From NCBI GenBank assembly GCA_036245095.1, contig BSWA01000001.1, forward strand, positions 479,076 to 543,075: a DNA stretch of 64,000 nucleotides, given 5' to 3'. Shown one piece after another: positions 1 to 9,821 of this stretch (its first letter is position 1; each line of letters starts with the position of its first letter). Both the position numbers and the translations under genes were made by a program. A model generated the notes under the pieces. That model worked only from the letters and a program-made list of their open reading frames with translations, searched no databases and had not been told where the DNA came from. Source of the DNA: Improbicoccus devescovinae. Its GTDB lineage: Bacteria; Bacillota; Clostridia; Oscillospirales; Acutalibacteraceae.

Positions 1-91
1 TATTAGTAAAATTAATAATTTTATAGTTTTTAGCAAATAATCTTAATTAAATAAAATAAGTCCAAAAAAAATTCAAAAGTGGTGAATTGTT

Positions 92-271
92 ATGTATTTT
101 TTTAGAACGGTCTTTAGATTTTTTTGGTTTGTTATGTTTTTATTAACGGTAATATTTTTGTTAAAAAAAGACATAAATAAATATAAATTTTATGCAAAAT
201 TGGGAGCTTTTCACGTAAAAACGAAATTAATATTTTATCGAATTTTAAGTTTTTTTAGATTTTCTTATTAA
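92..271 (+). CDS. small hypothetical membrane protein upstream of Ger(x)C
   Basis: This is a 59-codon open frame starting at ATG 92, preceded by a weak GGTG ribosome-binding motif and closed by TAA at 271. The N-terminal half is strongly hydrophobic (about residues 8-24) and the C-terminal half is basic, as in a one-pass membrane peptide. It ends 35 bp before the Ger(x)C start on the same strand, so the two may be cotranscribed. I do not recognise the family. It could be chance coding in AT-rich DNA. Confidence 0.35.
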   Translation: MYFFRTVFRFFWFVMFLLTVIFLLKKDINKYKFYAKLGAFHVKTKLIFYRILSFFRFSY

Positions 272-306
272 AAAAAATATATATTCATAAAGGAGTCTTA
301 ATAAAG

Positions 307-1398
307 ATGTGCGTATTGTCTAAAAATAAATATAAAAATATGTTTTTTTTATTATTTATGCTATTGCCAATGCTTGTGTTTTCGGGTTGTACAGAAAAAA
401 AACAGCTGCATGAAAAATTAATGATTCAAGGAATCGGTGTGGATTTTGAAAACGACATGTATAATATAACTGTTCAGGCAAAGAATTTTAAAAATTTAGC
501 CGGAGAAAAAGAACCAACTAATACTACTTTGAATATAAAAGAAAAATCTGTAAGTAGCGCCATCGATAAAATTCCTGAACTCACAGGTTTGAAGCCGTTG
601 GTGTCGCAGAATTTAATTATAGTTATAGGAGAAGCAGCTGCTAAATATGGATTTAACAACTTTATTGATTTTTTTTCTAGATACCATGAGAATAGACTCA
701 ATGTAAATATCCGGATTGCTGCGGGTACAGCTCAAGATATATTCGCTGTCAAAATAAACGACAAACCTATAGAATCCGAAACTTTGCGATCGTTGGCGAA
801 TAAAAAATCAGATATAAATATATTAAAATTTCAACAAGATTTAAAAAACAAAACAACCGACCCAGTTCTTCTTGTGTTAAGAACAAATCAAGAAAAAACC
901 GAAATTATATGTGAAGAAATGGCTATCATTTCTGATGATAAACTTGTGGCAATTTTAGACAAAAATGAAACAATCGGAGCTCAAATTTTGAGAAATGTGT
1001 CTGAATTAGGAAGCATGAGTATAAATCAAAATAATAAAGATAATATTTGCACTATTGACAAAGTTGAAACTAAAATTATAACAGAAATTTATCCTAATAT
1101 TGCTATCCAATCAAATATTACAGTAAATGCACTTGAATTTAATAAAGACCCTAAATATATAGAATCTATAAATGAAAAAATTAAAGAAAATTTACCTGAA
1201 AAATTAACAGAAATATGTGCAAATGTCATAAAAAAAACCTTGGATTTAAAATGCGATATATTTAAATTTGGTAAATTGTTCAGAAATAAATATCCAAATC
1301 ATTTCAAAACTATTCAAGACGACTGGAAAAATCATCTGCAAGACATCAAATATAATATTAAAATAAATATAAATATGAACGTAATAGGCACTGGATAA
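307..1398 (+). CDS. Ger(x)C family spore germination lipoprotein
   Basis: This is the C subunit of a GerA-type nutrient germinant receptor, a lipoprotein on the outer face of the spore inner membrane. The 363-residue protein has a basic N-terminus, a hydrophobic stretch and the lipobox VFSGC, so it should be cleaved and lipidated at that Cys. After it comes the family opening 'EKLMIQGIGVDF', followed by the N- and C-terminal Ger(x)C halves ending near residue 360. The start is set by AGGAG at 291-295. No GerA or GerB subunit is visible; they could lie left of the window. Length is slightly under the usual 370-400 residues. Family assignment is firm; the germinant is unknown. Confidence 0.88.
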   Translation: MCVLSKNKYKNMFFLLFMLLPMLVFSGCTEKKQLHEKLMIQGIGVDFENDMYNITVQAKNFKNLAGEKEPTNTTLNIKEKSVSSAIDKIPELTGLKPLVSQNLIIVIGEAAAKYGFNNFIDFFSRYHENRLNVNIRIAAGTAQDIFAVKINDKPIESETLRSLANKKSDINILKFQQDLKNKTTDPVLLVLRTNQEKTEIICEEMAIISDDKLVAILDKNETIGAQILRNVSELGSMSINQNNKDNICTIDKVETKIITEIYPNIAIQSNITVNALEFNKDPKYIESINEKIKENLPEKLTEICANVIKKTLDLKCDIFKFGKLFRNKYPNHFKTIQDDWKNHLQDIKYNIKININMNVIGTG

Positions 1399-1560
1399 TA
1401 AATTATCTAAAACTCAAACTTATTTCTTATTTAAGATACTAAGCTGTAATCAATCTCGCTTATAAATGTTAACAAAATTATAATCAAAAACCACAATAAT
1501 TTGTTCATTTTTACGTATTTAAGAAATTACTACAGCATAATATTTATTTTAACATTATGA

Positions 1561-2940
1561 TTATACTTCTTCGTTTGGCTGAATTTCATCTGGTTTAATT
1601 TCATCTGGAGTAATTTCAGGTGTATTTTTTTCAGCTTCTTGATTTAGAATCCAATCATTAACGGCATTATCAGTAACTACTTTAAAAGCTCGACTAAATT
1701 TTAAATTTTCTTTAATTTCGTCAACAGAGATCATAGGCTTAATTTCTTCGACATCCATTTTATATTTATCTGCTATTGCTTGGAACTCTGCGTCGACATC
1801 ATCATCAGGTATTGTTATGTTTTCTTTAACTATGATTTCATTTAAAGCCAACATAAATTTAACATTATCTTCCGCTTCAGGAACCATATTTTTCTTAATT
1901 TCATCCAAAGTCAAACCAGAAAATTTCAGATAATCCTCCATTTTAATACCCTGGCGAGAAACATTTGTCTCAAATTCTTTAAACATAGCAGTGACACGTT
2001 GATCAATTAAAGACTTTGGAACTTCGCTCGTGACTAAGCCGATTACGCGTTCTTCGACAGTCATATTAAGCCTACGTTCATACTCGAGCTGAGCATTTGA
2101 TTCAAGTTTTTTTGCTATGTCTTGCTTATATTCTTCAATTGTGTCAAATTGACTAGTTTCTTTAACAAAATCCAAATTAAATTCTGGCTTTTCGCGTTTA
2201 TAAATAGAATTTAATTTAACCTTAAAAACAGCCTCTTTGCCCGCCAACTTGCTCACATGATACTCTTCAGGGAACGTAACATTAACATCAAATTCTTCAC
2301 CCGCAGTATGCCCTACGACCTTTTCTTCAAAGCCCGCGATAAACTGATGGGACCCTAAATTCAAATCAAAACTTTCTGCTGCACCATGTTCAAATGGCTC
2401 CCCGTCTATGTAGCCTGTGAAGTTTATATTTACAACATGCCCATTTTCAGCTGGTATATCTTTTACTTCAATTTTTCTAGCATGTCTATTCAAAACACCC
2501 TCGATATGCCGATCTACTGCATCACCTGCCACCTCGTTTTTAGGCACATTTACATGAATACCTTTATAATCCGCGAGTTCAACTGTAGGCTTAATATCTA
2601 TAGTTGCTTGTATTTCTAAGCCCTGGGTCGGTTCTGTTTTTATCATATCTAAAGCCATATTCTGATCCCCCTTTAATATATCTGTACATGATTCCTTGCC
2701 AACAAAGTCAAGAACTTCCGGAAATATAAAATCAACGGCGTCATCATAAAATACATTTTCACCATAATATTTTTCGACCACAGATTTTGGCGCTTTGCCT
2801 TTGCGGAATCCAGGTACAGTGAATTTTTTAATCTTAATTTTAGCTATACTATTAATTGCACGTTTAAATTCTTCTACTGATACCAACACGTGAAACCATA
2901 TCCTACTAGGCTGCCTATTCTCGAATTTTATTAATTCCAT
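1561..2940 (-). CDS. tig: trigger factor, ribosome-associated chaperone/prolyl isomerase
   Basis: Trigger factor binds ribosomal protein L23 at the exit tunnel and shields nascent chains. In order: an N-terminal ribosome-binding domain with the signature 'VPGFRKGKAPKSVVEKYYG', a central FKBP-type prolyl isomerase domain (about residues 155-240, 'NINFTGYIDGEPFEHG'), then a helical C-terminal chaperone domain. I placed the start at ATG 2940 (MELIKF...) because GGAGG lies 6 nt upstream; a start six codons earlier lacks such a site. The 459-residue length is normal to slightly long, owing to a Pro/Glu-rich tail (PDEIKPDEIQPNEEV) that looks unstructured. The usual clpP/clpX neighbours are absent here. 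Confidence 0.95.
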   Translation of the reverse strand: MELIKFENRQPSRIWFHVLVSVEEFKRAINSIAKIKIKKFTVPGFRKGKAPKSVVEKYYGENVFYDDAVDFIFPEVLDFVGKESCTDILKGDQNMALDMIKTEPTQGLEIQATIDIKPTVELADYKGIHVNVPKNEVAGDAVDRHIEGVLNRHARKIEVKDIPAENGHVVNINFTGYIDGEPFEHGAAESFDLNLGSHQFIAGFEEKVVGHTAGEEFDVNVTFPEEYHVSKLAGKEAVFKVKLNSIYKREKPEFNLDFVKETSQFDTIEEYKQDIAKKLESNAQLEYERRLNMTVEERVIGLVTSEVPKSLIDQRVTAMFKEFETNVSRQGIKMEDYLKFSGLTLDEIKKNMVPEAEDNVKFMLALNEIIVKENITIPDDDVDAEFQAIADKYKMDVEEIKPMISVDEIKENLKFSRAFKVVTDNAVNDWILNQEAEKNTPEITPDEIKPDEIQPNEEV

Positions 2941-3002
2941 TATGTGCCTCCATTTCAACTTGGATTTTTTAACAAAATTTTAATTTAATTTTTCACAATA
3001 TC

Positions 3003-3689
3003 TTAACATATTAATTTAAGACCAAAATTCAAATAATCACAAGACAGTAAGTTGAATTCAATGCCACGATACAAACCTTCATATATAATTCGTGAAGAAT
3101 CGCAACCATGCACATGTCCATAATAACACTTCATTACATTATTTTCAAGCAATATATCAATAATTTTTTCGCATTTTTCATAAACATAAACCGGAGGATA
3201 ATGAAAAAAAACTATTTTTTCGATCCCCGGATCTTTGCATGAACTTAAAGAAAGCTTAAGTCTTTCAATTTCCCGAGCGTAAATTCTATTATCATAATCT
3301 TCTTTTGAATTAAATATCCAACCTCTCGTACCGCATATATTACAATTACCAACTTTCACAGAATTATTTTGTATTAATTTAATGGTTTTAAAGTTTCTAT
3401 TTGATAAAAAATTGTTTATTTTTGTAATACTAGACCACCAAAAATCATGATTTCCGCGTATCAAAATTTTTTCACCAGGCAATGAATCCAGGAACTCAAA
3501 ATCTTTTTCACAATCCTCTAATTCCATAGCCCAAGAAATATCCCCTGCTACAACAACCGTATCAGAGGCCAACACTTGTGCTAACCATTTTTGTTTTATT
3601 TTTGAAACATAATCCAACCATCCTGGGAAGATATCCATAGATTTCAACGTCCCGAACGAAAGATGTATGTCTGAAATACCATAAAGCAT
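3003..3689 (-). CDS. metallophosphoesterase (calcineurin-like)
   Basis: A soluble 228-residue metal-dependent phosphoesterase. The classic ligand motifs appear in order: D7-x-H9 (SDIHLS), GD50, GNHD at 79-82 followed by the FWW typical of this subgroup, a mid-protein His (FFHYPP) and GHVHG near residue 193. These form the dinuclear metal site. The substrate cannot be told; relatives annotated as predicted phosphohydrolases remain uncharacterised. The start is supported by a GGGGT motif about 8 nt upstream. It lies 44 bp downstream of trigger factor in the opposite reading order (upstream on the minus strand), so the two could form an operon with the phosphoesterase first. Confidence 0.85.
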   Translation of the reverse strand: MLYGISDIHLSFGTLKSMDIFPGWLDYVSKIKQKWLAQVLASDTVVVAGDISWAMELEDCEKDFEFLDSLPGEKILIRGNHDFWWSSITKINNFLSNRNFKTIKLIQNNSVKVGNCNICGTRGWIFNSKEDYDNRIYAREIERLKLSLSSCKDPGIEKIVFFHYPPVYVYEKCEKIIDILLENNVMKCYYGHVHGCDSSRIIYEGLYRGIEFNLLSCDYLNFGLKLIC

Positions 3690-3796
3690 GTAATTTACCC
3701 CATAATGCTACCCAATTAATATTGGGCCAGGCCCAACCCCCCATCAGGTCCAATAAATAATAAAATTTATATTATTTAAGCCTAATTCGAATAAAA

Positions 3797-3873
<77 letters not shown>

Positions 3874-4044
3874 GAAAATATAAAGTATAGCCTATTGCCC
3901 TGAAATCTAACGCACTGTATGTATTTTAGTATTATAGGTTTATAAAAACAATTAAATTTATGTTAAATTTTAATTAAATTTTAGTTAAATCTCAGATCTA
4001 ACCCAGCGTCTTAGAAAGTGTATATATAAGAATATTCAAATATT

Positions 4045-4886
4045 AAACTTCTTTCCAAACTAAACAATCATATCAAAATTACAAATACCGGAGATCAAAT
4101 TACACCGGAGACTAAAACGTTTTCTACGATTTCGGTATCGTTCAGATAAAATTTTAAAACGTTTGATAAATCCAATAGCATACTCGTTTGAAACTCTTTG
4201 GCCTGCGATTTTACGATTTTTCTCTTTTTTTTGTTTTGTAAGCGGATGTCTTTTAGTTTTCTTTTTTGGAATTTCTGAGTTCTTATGAAATTTGTGAATC
4301 CCTTGAAAATCGTTATCTGCCAATGCTTTTATCTTACTATTTATGCCAAGTTTAGATTCTTTAAAAAGTCTGAAATCGTATTTTTTACCATTAGCGAAAT
4401 TTGTGAAAATTACTTGACCTGTTTTTTGTCTGCAACTACCTGAAATTTTAAAGTATGCCGTTTTTTCTTGCCAGAATAATATTTTTCTGTTTTTTTTGGC
4501 CGTTCGGTTGGAGTTTCAGAAGCATCAATTAAAATTACTTCATATTCTATGTCACTTTTTTGAAGCGCTTTTTGACCAGGAAGCGCGAAAGTTCCGTTCT
4601 TTACAAGTGTGTCCTGCACCCGCTTAATAATTTTGTATGCATAAGATTCTGATATTACGTAGTTTACGCCAATATGAAAATAGGTTCTGTACTCTCTTAG
4701 ATATTTTAAAGTCATCAAAAGACAGCTTATTTTTTCGGCCTCCTCTAGCTTTTTTTATCTGGTGAGCGATTTCTACGATTTATATCATTTTTTTAAAGAT
4801 TTCTTTTTTGACTCCTGTGAGTCTTCTAAATTTTTTTGTTCCATATTTCATATTCTAACTTATTTTTTAAGTTTGGAAAGAAGTCT
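4045..4886 (-). mobile_element. type-A IS5-like element, copy 1 (decayed)
   Basis: Bounded by inverted ends AAACTTCTTTCCAAAC (left) and AGACTTCTTTCCAAAC (right, read inward). The flanks ATT/ACT are an imperfect 3-bp ANT-type duplication. At 842 bp it is about 40 bp shorter than the copy at 34467-35349. It carries one broken transposase gene on the minus strand. Confidence 0.8.
4060..4851 (-). pseudogene. IS5-like DDE transposase of element A copy 1 (frameshifted)
   Basis: The transposase starts at ATG 4851. Its N-terminal part (ending about 4720) and central part (4410-4718: HTH then 'EVILIDASETPTERP', which carries the first catalytic Asp) are in different frames from the C-terminal part (4060-4323, ending GICNFDMIV). 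The architecture matches HTH_Tnp_4 followed by DDE_Tnp_4. Short deletions between GKKKRH and the C-terminal part break the gene, so this copy cannot make intact transposase. Confidence 0.8.
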
Positions 4887-5146
4887 ACTAATTTAAAAAT
4901 GTCGAATTTTGTGTAGACACTACCTAGAAACCATGTATTGACTAAATTATATACGAAAATAAAATTCACGTTTAGTTTTTATTATTATTTTATTTATAAA
5001 AACAATTCAATTCCCAAAACTCGATATTTTGAATATTATAATTCATAGTTTTATAAAAAATAATTAAATTTATGTTAAAGTTTTAATTATTTTTTTGTTA
5101 AGCTTCAACCACAAACAGTATCTTAGAGATCATCTGCTTCAAAAAA

Positions 5147-5854
5147 TCATAAATTACCGACACCTAAATCGAAATTTTTAACAAGTAATTCAGCTTTAGG
5201 ATTAACAATCAATTGAGGAAAAACCTCATTTTTCAATCTTAGTATCAAGTATTCATCCACAACATTTTTTTTAGAATTTTGTGTAAATACATTAAAACTA
5301 AAATACTCAAAAATCTCAGAAGCTATACCAATATCTTGTTTAATTATATCAAATTTTTGGCCGTTAACGCCCGCTAATAAACACACTCCATCGAAATATT
5401 TGTGGACATCCTGAGGAGAAACATCATTTGATATTCCCTTGTTAAATTTTTTTCGAGTATCAGCATGAAATGTTTCAATACCCGTTCTAAATTTTACATT
5501 AATGACAAATTTTTTTATTTTTCTCTGAAAATTTCGTTTAAAACTTCCCACAAAATTATGATAATTCCAATGGGCCTCAAACCAAATAGTATGAATATTT
5601 TTAATTTCACATATTTTTGCCAAAAAATTCAAAGTACCGACATCCAACTCCATAGCAGAACCAGAATTTATGACGTCCAACACGCCAAACTCACCGGTGA
5701 CCAATCTAATAACATTATGATTTATTATAGAATAAGATGAGCTGATGTCAAGATAATAATCACAAAAAGTGCATTTTTTCCAAAAACAACCTTGACCTTG
5801 CAAAAGTATAAATTCTCTCGGAAATTTTTTGGTTATTTTACTATATCTTTGCAT
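5147..5854 (-). CDS. radical SAM protein of unknown substrate
   Basis: A 235-residue protein whose N-terminal segment 'GCFWKKCTFCDYY' supplies three Cys in a C-x4-C-x2-C arrangement, slightly off the canonical C-x3-C-x2-C, as in some radical SAM subfamilies. It then continues with 'VINSGSAMELD', a strand typical of the partial TIM barrel, and 'IWFEAHWNY'. The protein should bind a 4Fe-4S cluster and cleave S-adenosylmethionine. It is the last gene of the run yebC-GT2-LicD-radical SAM, 30 bp after the LicD stop. The sequence gives no product. Length is compatible with a minimal radical SAM enzyme. Confidence 0.75.
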   Translation of the reverse strand: MQRYSKITKKFPREFILLQGQGCFWKKCTFCDYYLDISSSYSIINHNVIRLVTGEFGVLDVINSGSAMELDVGTLNFLAKICEIKNIHTIWFEAHWNYHNFVGSFKRNFQRKIKKFVINVKFRTGIETFHADTRKKFNKGISNDVSPQDVHKYFDGVCLLAGVNGQKFDIIKQDIGIASEIFEYFSFNVFTQNSKKNVVDEYLILRLKNEVFPQLIVNPKAELLVKNFDLGVGNL

Positions 5855-5884
5855 AATTTTATCCTACATTTTTTGAAATTATTA

Positions 5885-6718
5885 TTAATTAAAATTAATA
5901 AAAATAATATTATGATGCGGTGTTTGATCTTTTTTTTGTGGAAGTTCCATATAATTGCCGAAAACTATTTTCAAATATTGGTCATAACCAACAGGAAGAG
6001 GAACCAAAATATTTTCAAATTTTTTCAATATATTAGACTCAAAAATTTTTTTAGGATATTTATTCATCATATATTTAGGTCCAGCACATAGTTCTGTTAT
6101 ATAGTTGCACTCTTTAATTTTATATTTTGACATATTTTTTTCGAAAAACAAACATAATTTTTGCTTATTTTTTCTACCCGGAACAAGTTTTAAAAAAATA
6201 ATGCACAAAATTTTAACTAATTTACCGTATTTTTCAGGAATAACTTCCGAAGAATAAAGACAATAAAATAATGCATATAAAATTTGAATTTTTCGTTTAA
6301 TATGTGAACTCGGACACCCGTCAAGCGGGAAAATATCAAGTTCCACGCCAGTAGTTTCCTCACATCCAGAATTATTTTGTTTTACTATTGTAGTTGTGGT
6401 ATCGATTATTTTCACGAAAGAATGATTGATATTTTTTTCGTAATTATTTAATGGTAATAAACAAAAATATTTTTTATTTTTATTATTTTTAGTAAATATT
6501 TTTTTAAATTTTTCATAATCTTCACGAAGCATAAAAATATCCATATCATCGTCCCAAGGAATAAACCCGTGATTTCGTATTGCACCGATACAACATCCAC
6601 CACAAACGAAAAATTTCAAGTTATTTTTATCACAAAAATTACTAAAAAAAATAAATATTTCTAAACTTTTTAATTGTAATTGACGAATTTGGCTTGTAGT
6701 TAAATTTATTTTTTTCAA
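5885..6718 (-). CDS. LicD family phosphotransferase
   Basis: LicD proteins transfer phosphocholine or a related nucleotide-activated group onto surface glycans; the fold is nucleotidyltransferase-like. Diagnostic features are the N-terminal helix 'IRQLQLKSLEIFIFF', the 'CGGCCIGAIRNHGFIPWDDDMDIF' block around residues 38-62 with the acidic metal-binding cluster WDDDMD, and later 'VELDIFPLDG'. The 277-residue length is typical. The start overlaps the stop of the glycosyltransferase gene by 4 nt (ATGA, 6715-6718), so the two are translationally coupled and probably act on one glycan. The exact donor (choline, ribitol, other) cannot be told. Confidence 0.88.
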   Translation of the reverse strand: MKKINLTTSQIRQLQLKSLEIFIFFSNFCDKNNLKFFVCGGCCIGAIRNHGFIPWDDDMDIFMLREDYEKFKKIFTKNNKNKKYFCLLPLNNYEKNINHSFVKIIDTTTTIVKQNNSGCEETTGVELDIFPLDGCPSSHIKRKIQILYALFYCLYSSEVIPEKYGKLVKILCIIFLKLVPGRKNKQKLCLFFEKNMSKYKIKECNYITELCAGPKYMMNKYPKKIFESNILKKFENILVPLPVGYDQYLKIVFGNYMELPQKKDQTPHHNIIFINFN

Positions 6719-7707
6719 ATTTCGTTTTTTTTTAACATGAAAATTCCTGAAAAAAATCCAGATCCATAGGCTATGTGAATTGTAAAATGTACAAAAAAAA
6801 GTAAAAATTTATCTTTAATTTTGGTCAAATATTTATTAGAAAAGCAAAAATATAAATTTAACATGAAATATAAAAATATGACTGATATATATAGTAATTT
6901 CATTGTAAAATTGGAAAATAAAATTATTGGCAGTGTTGCACAAAAAATAAAGAAAATCCCTGGTATTGTTTGAGTAAATCGTTCAATTTTTTTGTGTTTT
7001 CTTATAATGAAAATCTTCCAAAAACCGTATCTAAAAAATTGTACAAATAAACTTTTTAAGTTACTTCTGGGATAATATATGCTTTTTATTTTTGGAGTCA
7101 TATAAATTTTATTTTTATTTAAAAGAATTCTAAAATTAAGTTCATCGTCCTCATTACAATTCATATTTTCGTCATAAATTCCTAATTTTAACAAATATTT
7201 TCGTTTAAAACAACCAAGAAACACCGTGTCAACGTAACCCTCATAATTTTTATTGTAATTCACAGCACCTCCGAATGCAAATTTGCTATTATATGCTGCT
7301 GCTATAATTTTTTGAAAATAAAATTTGTGGCTAGCAACCATGGGACCGCCTACATTTTGGGCATGTGTAGCTTTAATGGTTTGAATACACATAGAAATAT
7401 AATCAGGAGCGTACTCAGCATGTGCGTCAAGGCGGACTATATATTCCCCCGTTGCTTGGTGTATTCCTATATTTAAACCACGTTGTACATGTTTGTGCAT
7501 ATTATCTAAAATTTGTATAAAAGAATATTTTCTTTTGTAATTATTTAATATACTTTTGGTTTTGTCTTGTGAATTACCGTCTATGAAAATAATTTCAATT
7601 TTATCTTTATGTTCTTCTATAAAATCTTGATTTAATATCGAATTAACACAACTATGAATATATTTTTCTTCATTATAAACCGGGACAATTACTGATACGA
7701 GTATCAA
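6715..7707 (-). CDS. family 2 glycosyltransferase with C-terminal membrane segments
   Basis: A 330-residue GT-A fold enzyme. 'VSVIVPVYNEEKYI' at the N-terminus, 'EIIFIDGNSQDKT' near residue 40 and 'YIVRLDAHAEY' near 100 (the D-x-H/D metal site) are the nucleotide-sugar motifs. 'NCNEDDELNFRI' near 190 is the acceptor/base region. Hydrophobic segments at about residues 245-315 should anchor it in the membrane facing the cytoplasm. It overlaps yebC by 4 nt upstream and LicD by 4 nt downstream. The likely job is building a surface polysaccharide or glycolipid that LicD then decorates. Confidence 0.88.
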   Translation of the reverse strand: MILVSVIVPVYNEEKYIHSCVNSILNQDFIEEHKDKIEIIFIDGNSQDKTKSILNNYKRKYSFIQILDNMHKHVQRGLNIGIHQATGEYIVRLDAHAEYAPDYISMCIQTIKATHAQNVGGPMVASHKFYFQKIIAAAYNSKFAFGGAVNYNKNYEGYVDTVFLGCFKRKYLLKLGIYDENMNCNEDDELNFRILLNKNKIYMTPKIKSIYYPRSNLKSLFVQFFRYGFWKIFIIRKHKKIERFTQTIPGIFFIFCATLPIILFSNFTMKLLYISVIFLYFMLNLYFCFSNKYLTKIKDKFLLFFVHFTIHIAYGSGFFSGIFMLKKNEI

Positions 7708-8447
7708 TCATTATCAGCCTCCGAAGCGTAATTTAACTCACAATTATGCCAAACATCTTGTACGTCATCGTCATTTTCCAAAATATCTATGAAATTAAGC
7801 ACAGAATTTTTAGTATTTGTATCATTTATTTTTATATACGAATCAGGAACCATCGAAAGTTGTGAAGATATAAATCTATATTTTTTTAATTTTTTATTAA
7901 CATTTTCATAATCTTTTCGTTCCGCAATTATAACAAAAACCTCATCTTCTACCTGAAAATCGGCAGCACCAGCCTCAATAGCATCGGTCATGACGACTTC
8001 TTCTGAGAGACCGGACTTTTCTATTATAATTACGCCTTTCTGATTGAACATAAAGCTCACACAACCGGGTGTCCCTAAATTACCACCACTTCTATCAAAA
8101 TATCTTCTCAAATTAGCAGCTGTTCTGTTGCGATTATCGGTCAAAATATCAACAATAAATGCCACGCCTGAGGGCCCATAACCTTCGTATGAAAAGGCCT
8201 CATAATTTTCGGAATTATCGCTACTAACAGCTTTTTTAATAATTCTTTCAATATTTTCATTTGGAACATTAAACGATCTCGCTTTAATTATGCATTCTCT
8301 TAATTTAAAATTAACATTCAAATCCGAACCTCCCTCGCGTGCTGCTACTGAAAGTTCACGACCAATTTTTGTGAAAATTTTACCTTTTTGTGCATCGCTT
8401 TTCTCTTTTTTTCGTTTAATAGTACTCCATCGTGAATGCCCCGACAA
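7704..8447 (-). CDS. yebC: YebC/PmpR family protein
   Basis: A widely conserved family of three-domain proteins, described as transcriptional regulators and, for some members, as factors acting at stalled ribosomes. The opening 'SGHSRWSTIKRKKEKSDAQKGKIFTKI' is the family signature. 'ARSFNVPNENIERIIKKA' and 'YEGYGPSGVAFIVDILTDNRNRTA' follow in the normal order. I set the start at TTG 8447 because family members begin at M-S-G-H-S and GTGGTG lies just upstream; a GTG four codons earlier is the alternative. It is the first gene of the minus-strand operon running to 5147. Confidence 0.93.
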   Translation of the reverse strand: MSGHSRWSTIKRKKEKSDAQKGKIFTKIGRELSVAAREGGSDLNVNFKLRECIIKARSFNVPNENIERIIKKAVSSDNSENYEAFSYEGYGPSGVAFIVDILTDNRNRTAANLRRYFDRSGGNLGTPGCVSFMFNQKGVIIIEKSGLSEEVVMTDAIEAGAADFQVEDEVFVIIAERKDYENVNKKLKKYRFISSQLSMVPDSYIKINDTNTKNSVLNFIDILENDDDVQDVWHNCELNYASEADND

Positions 8448-8639
8448 TCGTATCACCACGTCTAATTGAAATTTGATGCCATATAAGCCGTCAGCTAAAA
8501 TAATATGGTTACATATCCAAAAAATTACTACAGGCTAGATACTATAAATAAATATATTGTGAATCATCTAATAATTCACAATTGTGTAATATACAAAAAT
8601 ATAAAATTAATGTCAATAGTTTTTTCATAAATTATAATA

Positions 8640-8985
8640 AACTTCTTTCCAAACTTAAAAAATAAGTTAGAACATGAAATATGGAACAAAAAAATTTAGA
8701 AGACTCACAGGAGGCAAAAAAGAAACCTTTAAAAAATGATAGAAATCGTAGAATTCGCTCACCAGATAAACAAAGCTAGAGGAGGCCGAAAAAATAAGCT
8801 ATCTATGGAAAAAATGGTTTTGATGACTCTTTAGAATATCTAAGAGAGCACAGAACCTATTTTCATATTGACGTAAACTACGGAATATCAGAATCTTATG
8901 CATACAAAATTTCAAGGAATTCATAAATTCCATAAAAATTCAGAAATTCCAAAAAAGAAAACTAAAAGACATCCGCTTACAAATC
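8640..8985 (+). mobile_element. type-A IS, internally deleted derivative, cut by a D element
   Basis: It starts with AACTTCTTTCCAAACTT and continues through the first ~90 codons of the A transposase with frameshifts. At 8906-8912 it jumps from the HTH region (ATACAAAATT) to the C-terminal part (TCAAGGAATTCATAAATT), skipping over 300 bp. The element stops where the D copy begins at 8986. The same internal junction is seen near 31650 and 44780. Confidence 0.75.
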
Positions 8986-9821
8986 TAGATAGTGTCTACA
9001 CAAGAATCCTCAACCACTGTAAAATTGAAGCAATCGTGACCGCACCTCGAAAAGAAGAAGTCGTTTTTGCATACGCGAGGCTACACCACGAAGTCGTTTT
9101 AGTTTTAAAAAAGCGTTTTCAACCAAATGGCGTAACTTGTACAAGTATTTATCATATTCTCGTTGAATCTTCCGATTCTTTTTTGGTGGGATAATTATAT
9201 TCATACCACATTTTTTTGCAAACTCAACAATTTCATTGCTATCATAGCCTCTGTCGGCAAGTAAATTCTCAGCTTTTATCCCTTTAATGAGAGGGATAGC
9301 CATTTTGCAATCAGCTTTGGTACCTTCTGTGATAATAGTTTTGATCAGCATACCATGCGCATCCACAGCCAGGTGAATTTTGGAATTGAGCCCCCTTTGT
9401 GCGATCCATATCTTGGTTTCCACCCTTTGCTCCTGCTGCATGTGGATGAATTTTGACATGGGACGCATCTATCATTAGCCATTCAAAATCCGGGTCATCT
9501 ATCAATTCAGCAAGAATCGAATCCCAAATTCCACGATCACACCATCGTTTATACCTTCGATGAACAGCGTTAAACTTGCCATATTGCGGTGGCAAATCAC
9601 GCCATGGTGCACCTGTTCGAGTTATCCAAAAACAGGCATTCACAAAAGTTTGATTATCTTTTGCGTTGCTTCCTCCCCAAGTTCCGATTAATTTCTTGAT
9701 TATCGGTTCTATTTTAAGCCATTGTTTGTTTTTTAAATCATGTCTGTTTTGTAAATTATTCATAGTTTTTAAGTTTATTTCATTGATTTAAGAATGTCAA
9801 ATTTTGTGTAGACACTATCTA
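8986..9821 (-). mobile_element. type-D IS5/IS427-like element, copy 1
   Basis: Ends are inverted GATAGTGTCTACACAA repeats, flanked by TA on both sides (8986-8987, 9820-9821). The left flank is an A-element derivative and the right flank is a sigma-factor fragment, so it is not a clean insertion into one sequence. Confidence 0.88.
9010..9763 (-). CDS. IS427-type transposase, two overlapping frames (copy D1)
   Basis: The first frame (9763 down to 9311) begins MNNLQNRHDL and carries the DUF4096-like N-terminal region with 'FWITRTGAPWRDLPPQYG' and the first catalytic Asp in 'WLMIDASHVK'. The second (9468 down to 9010) carries 'ENLLADRGYDSNEI' (second Asp) and the Glu region 'HLVENAFLKLKR'. The overlap contains ACAAAGGGGGC. 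With three A residues, as here, joining the frames needs a +1 (or -2) shift. The copies at 10009 and 28607 have four A residues and need -1. Function therefore depends on frameshifting and may be lost in this copy. Confidence 0.8.

Larger units (their letters stand above)
4012..4926. mobile_element. relic of a type-D IS with a type-A IS nested inside
   Basis: The outer ends resemble the type-D terminal repeat. The left end at 4012-4044 is a degraded TAGAAAGTGT-type end. The right end, 4887-4926, reads GTGTAGACACTACC followed by TA. Nearly all of the D interior is gone and the A copy at 4045-4886 sits between the ends. The left end is weak; the right end is clear. Confidence 0.5.
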
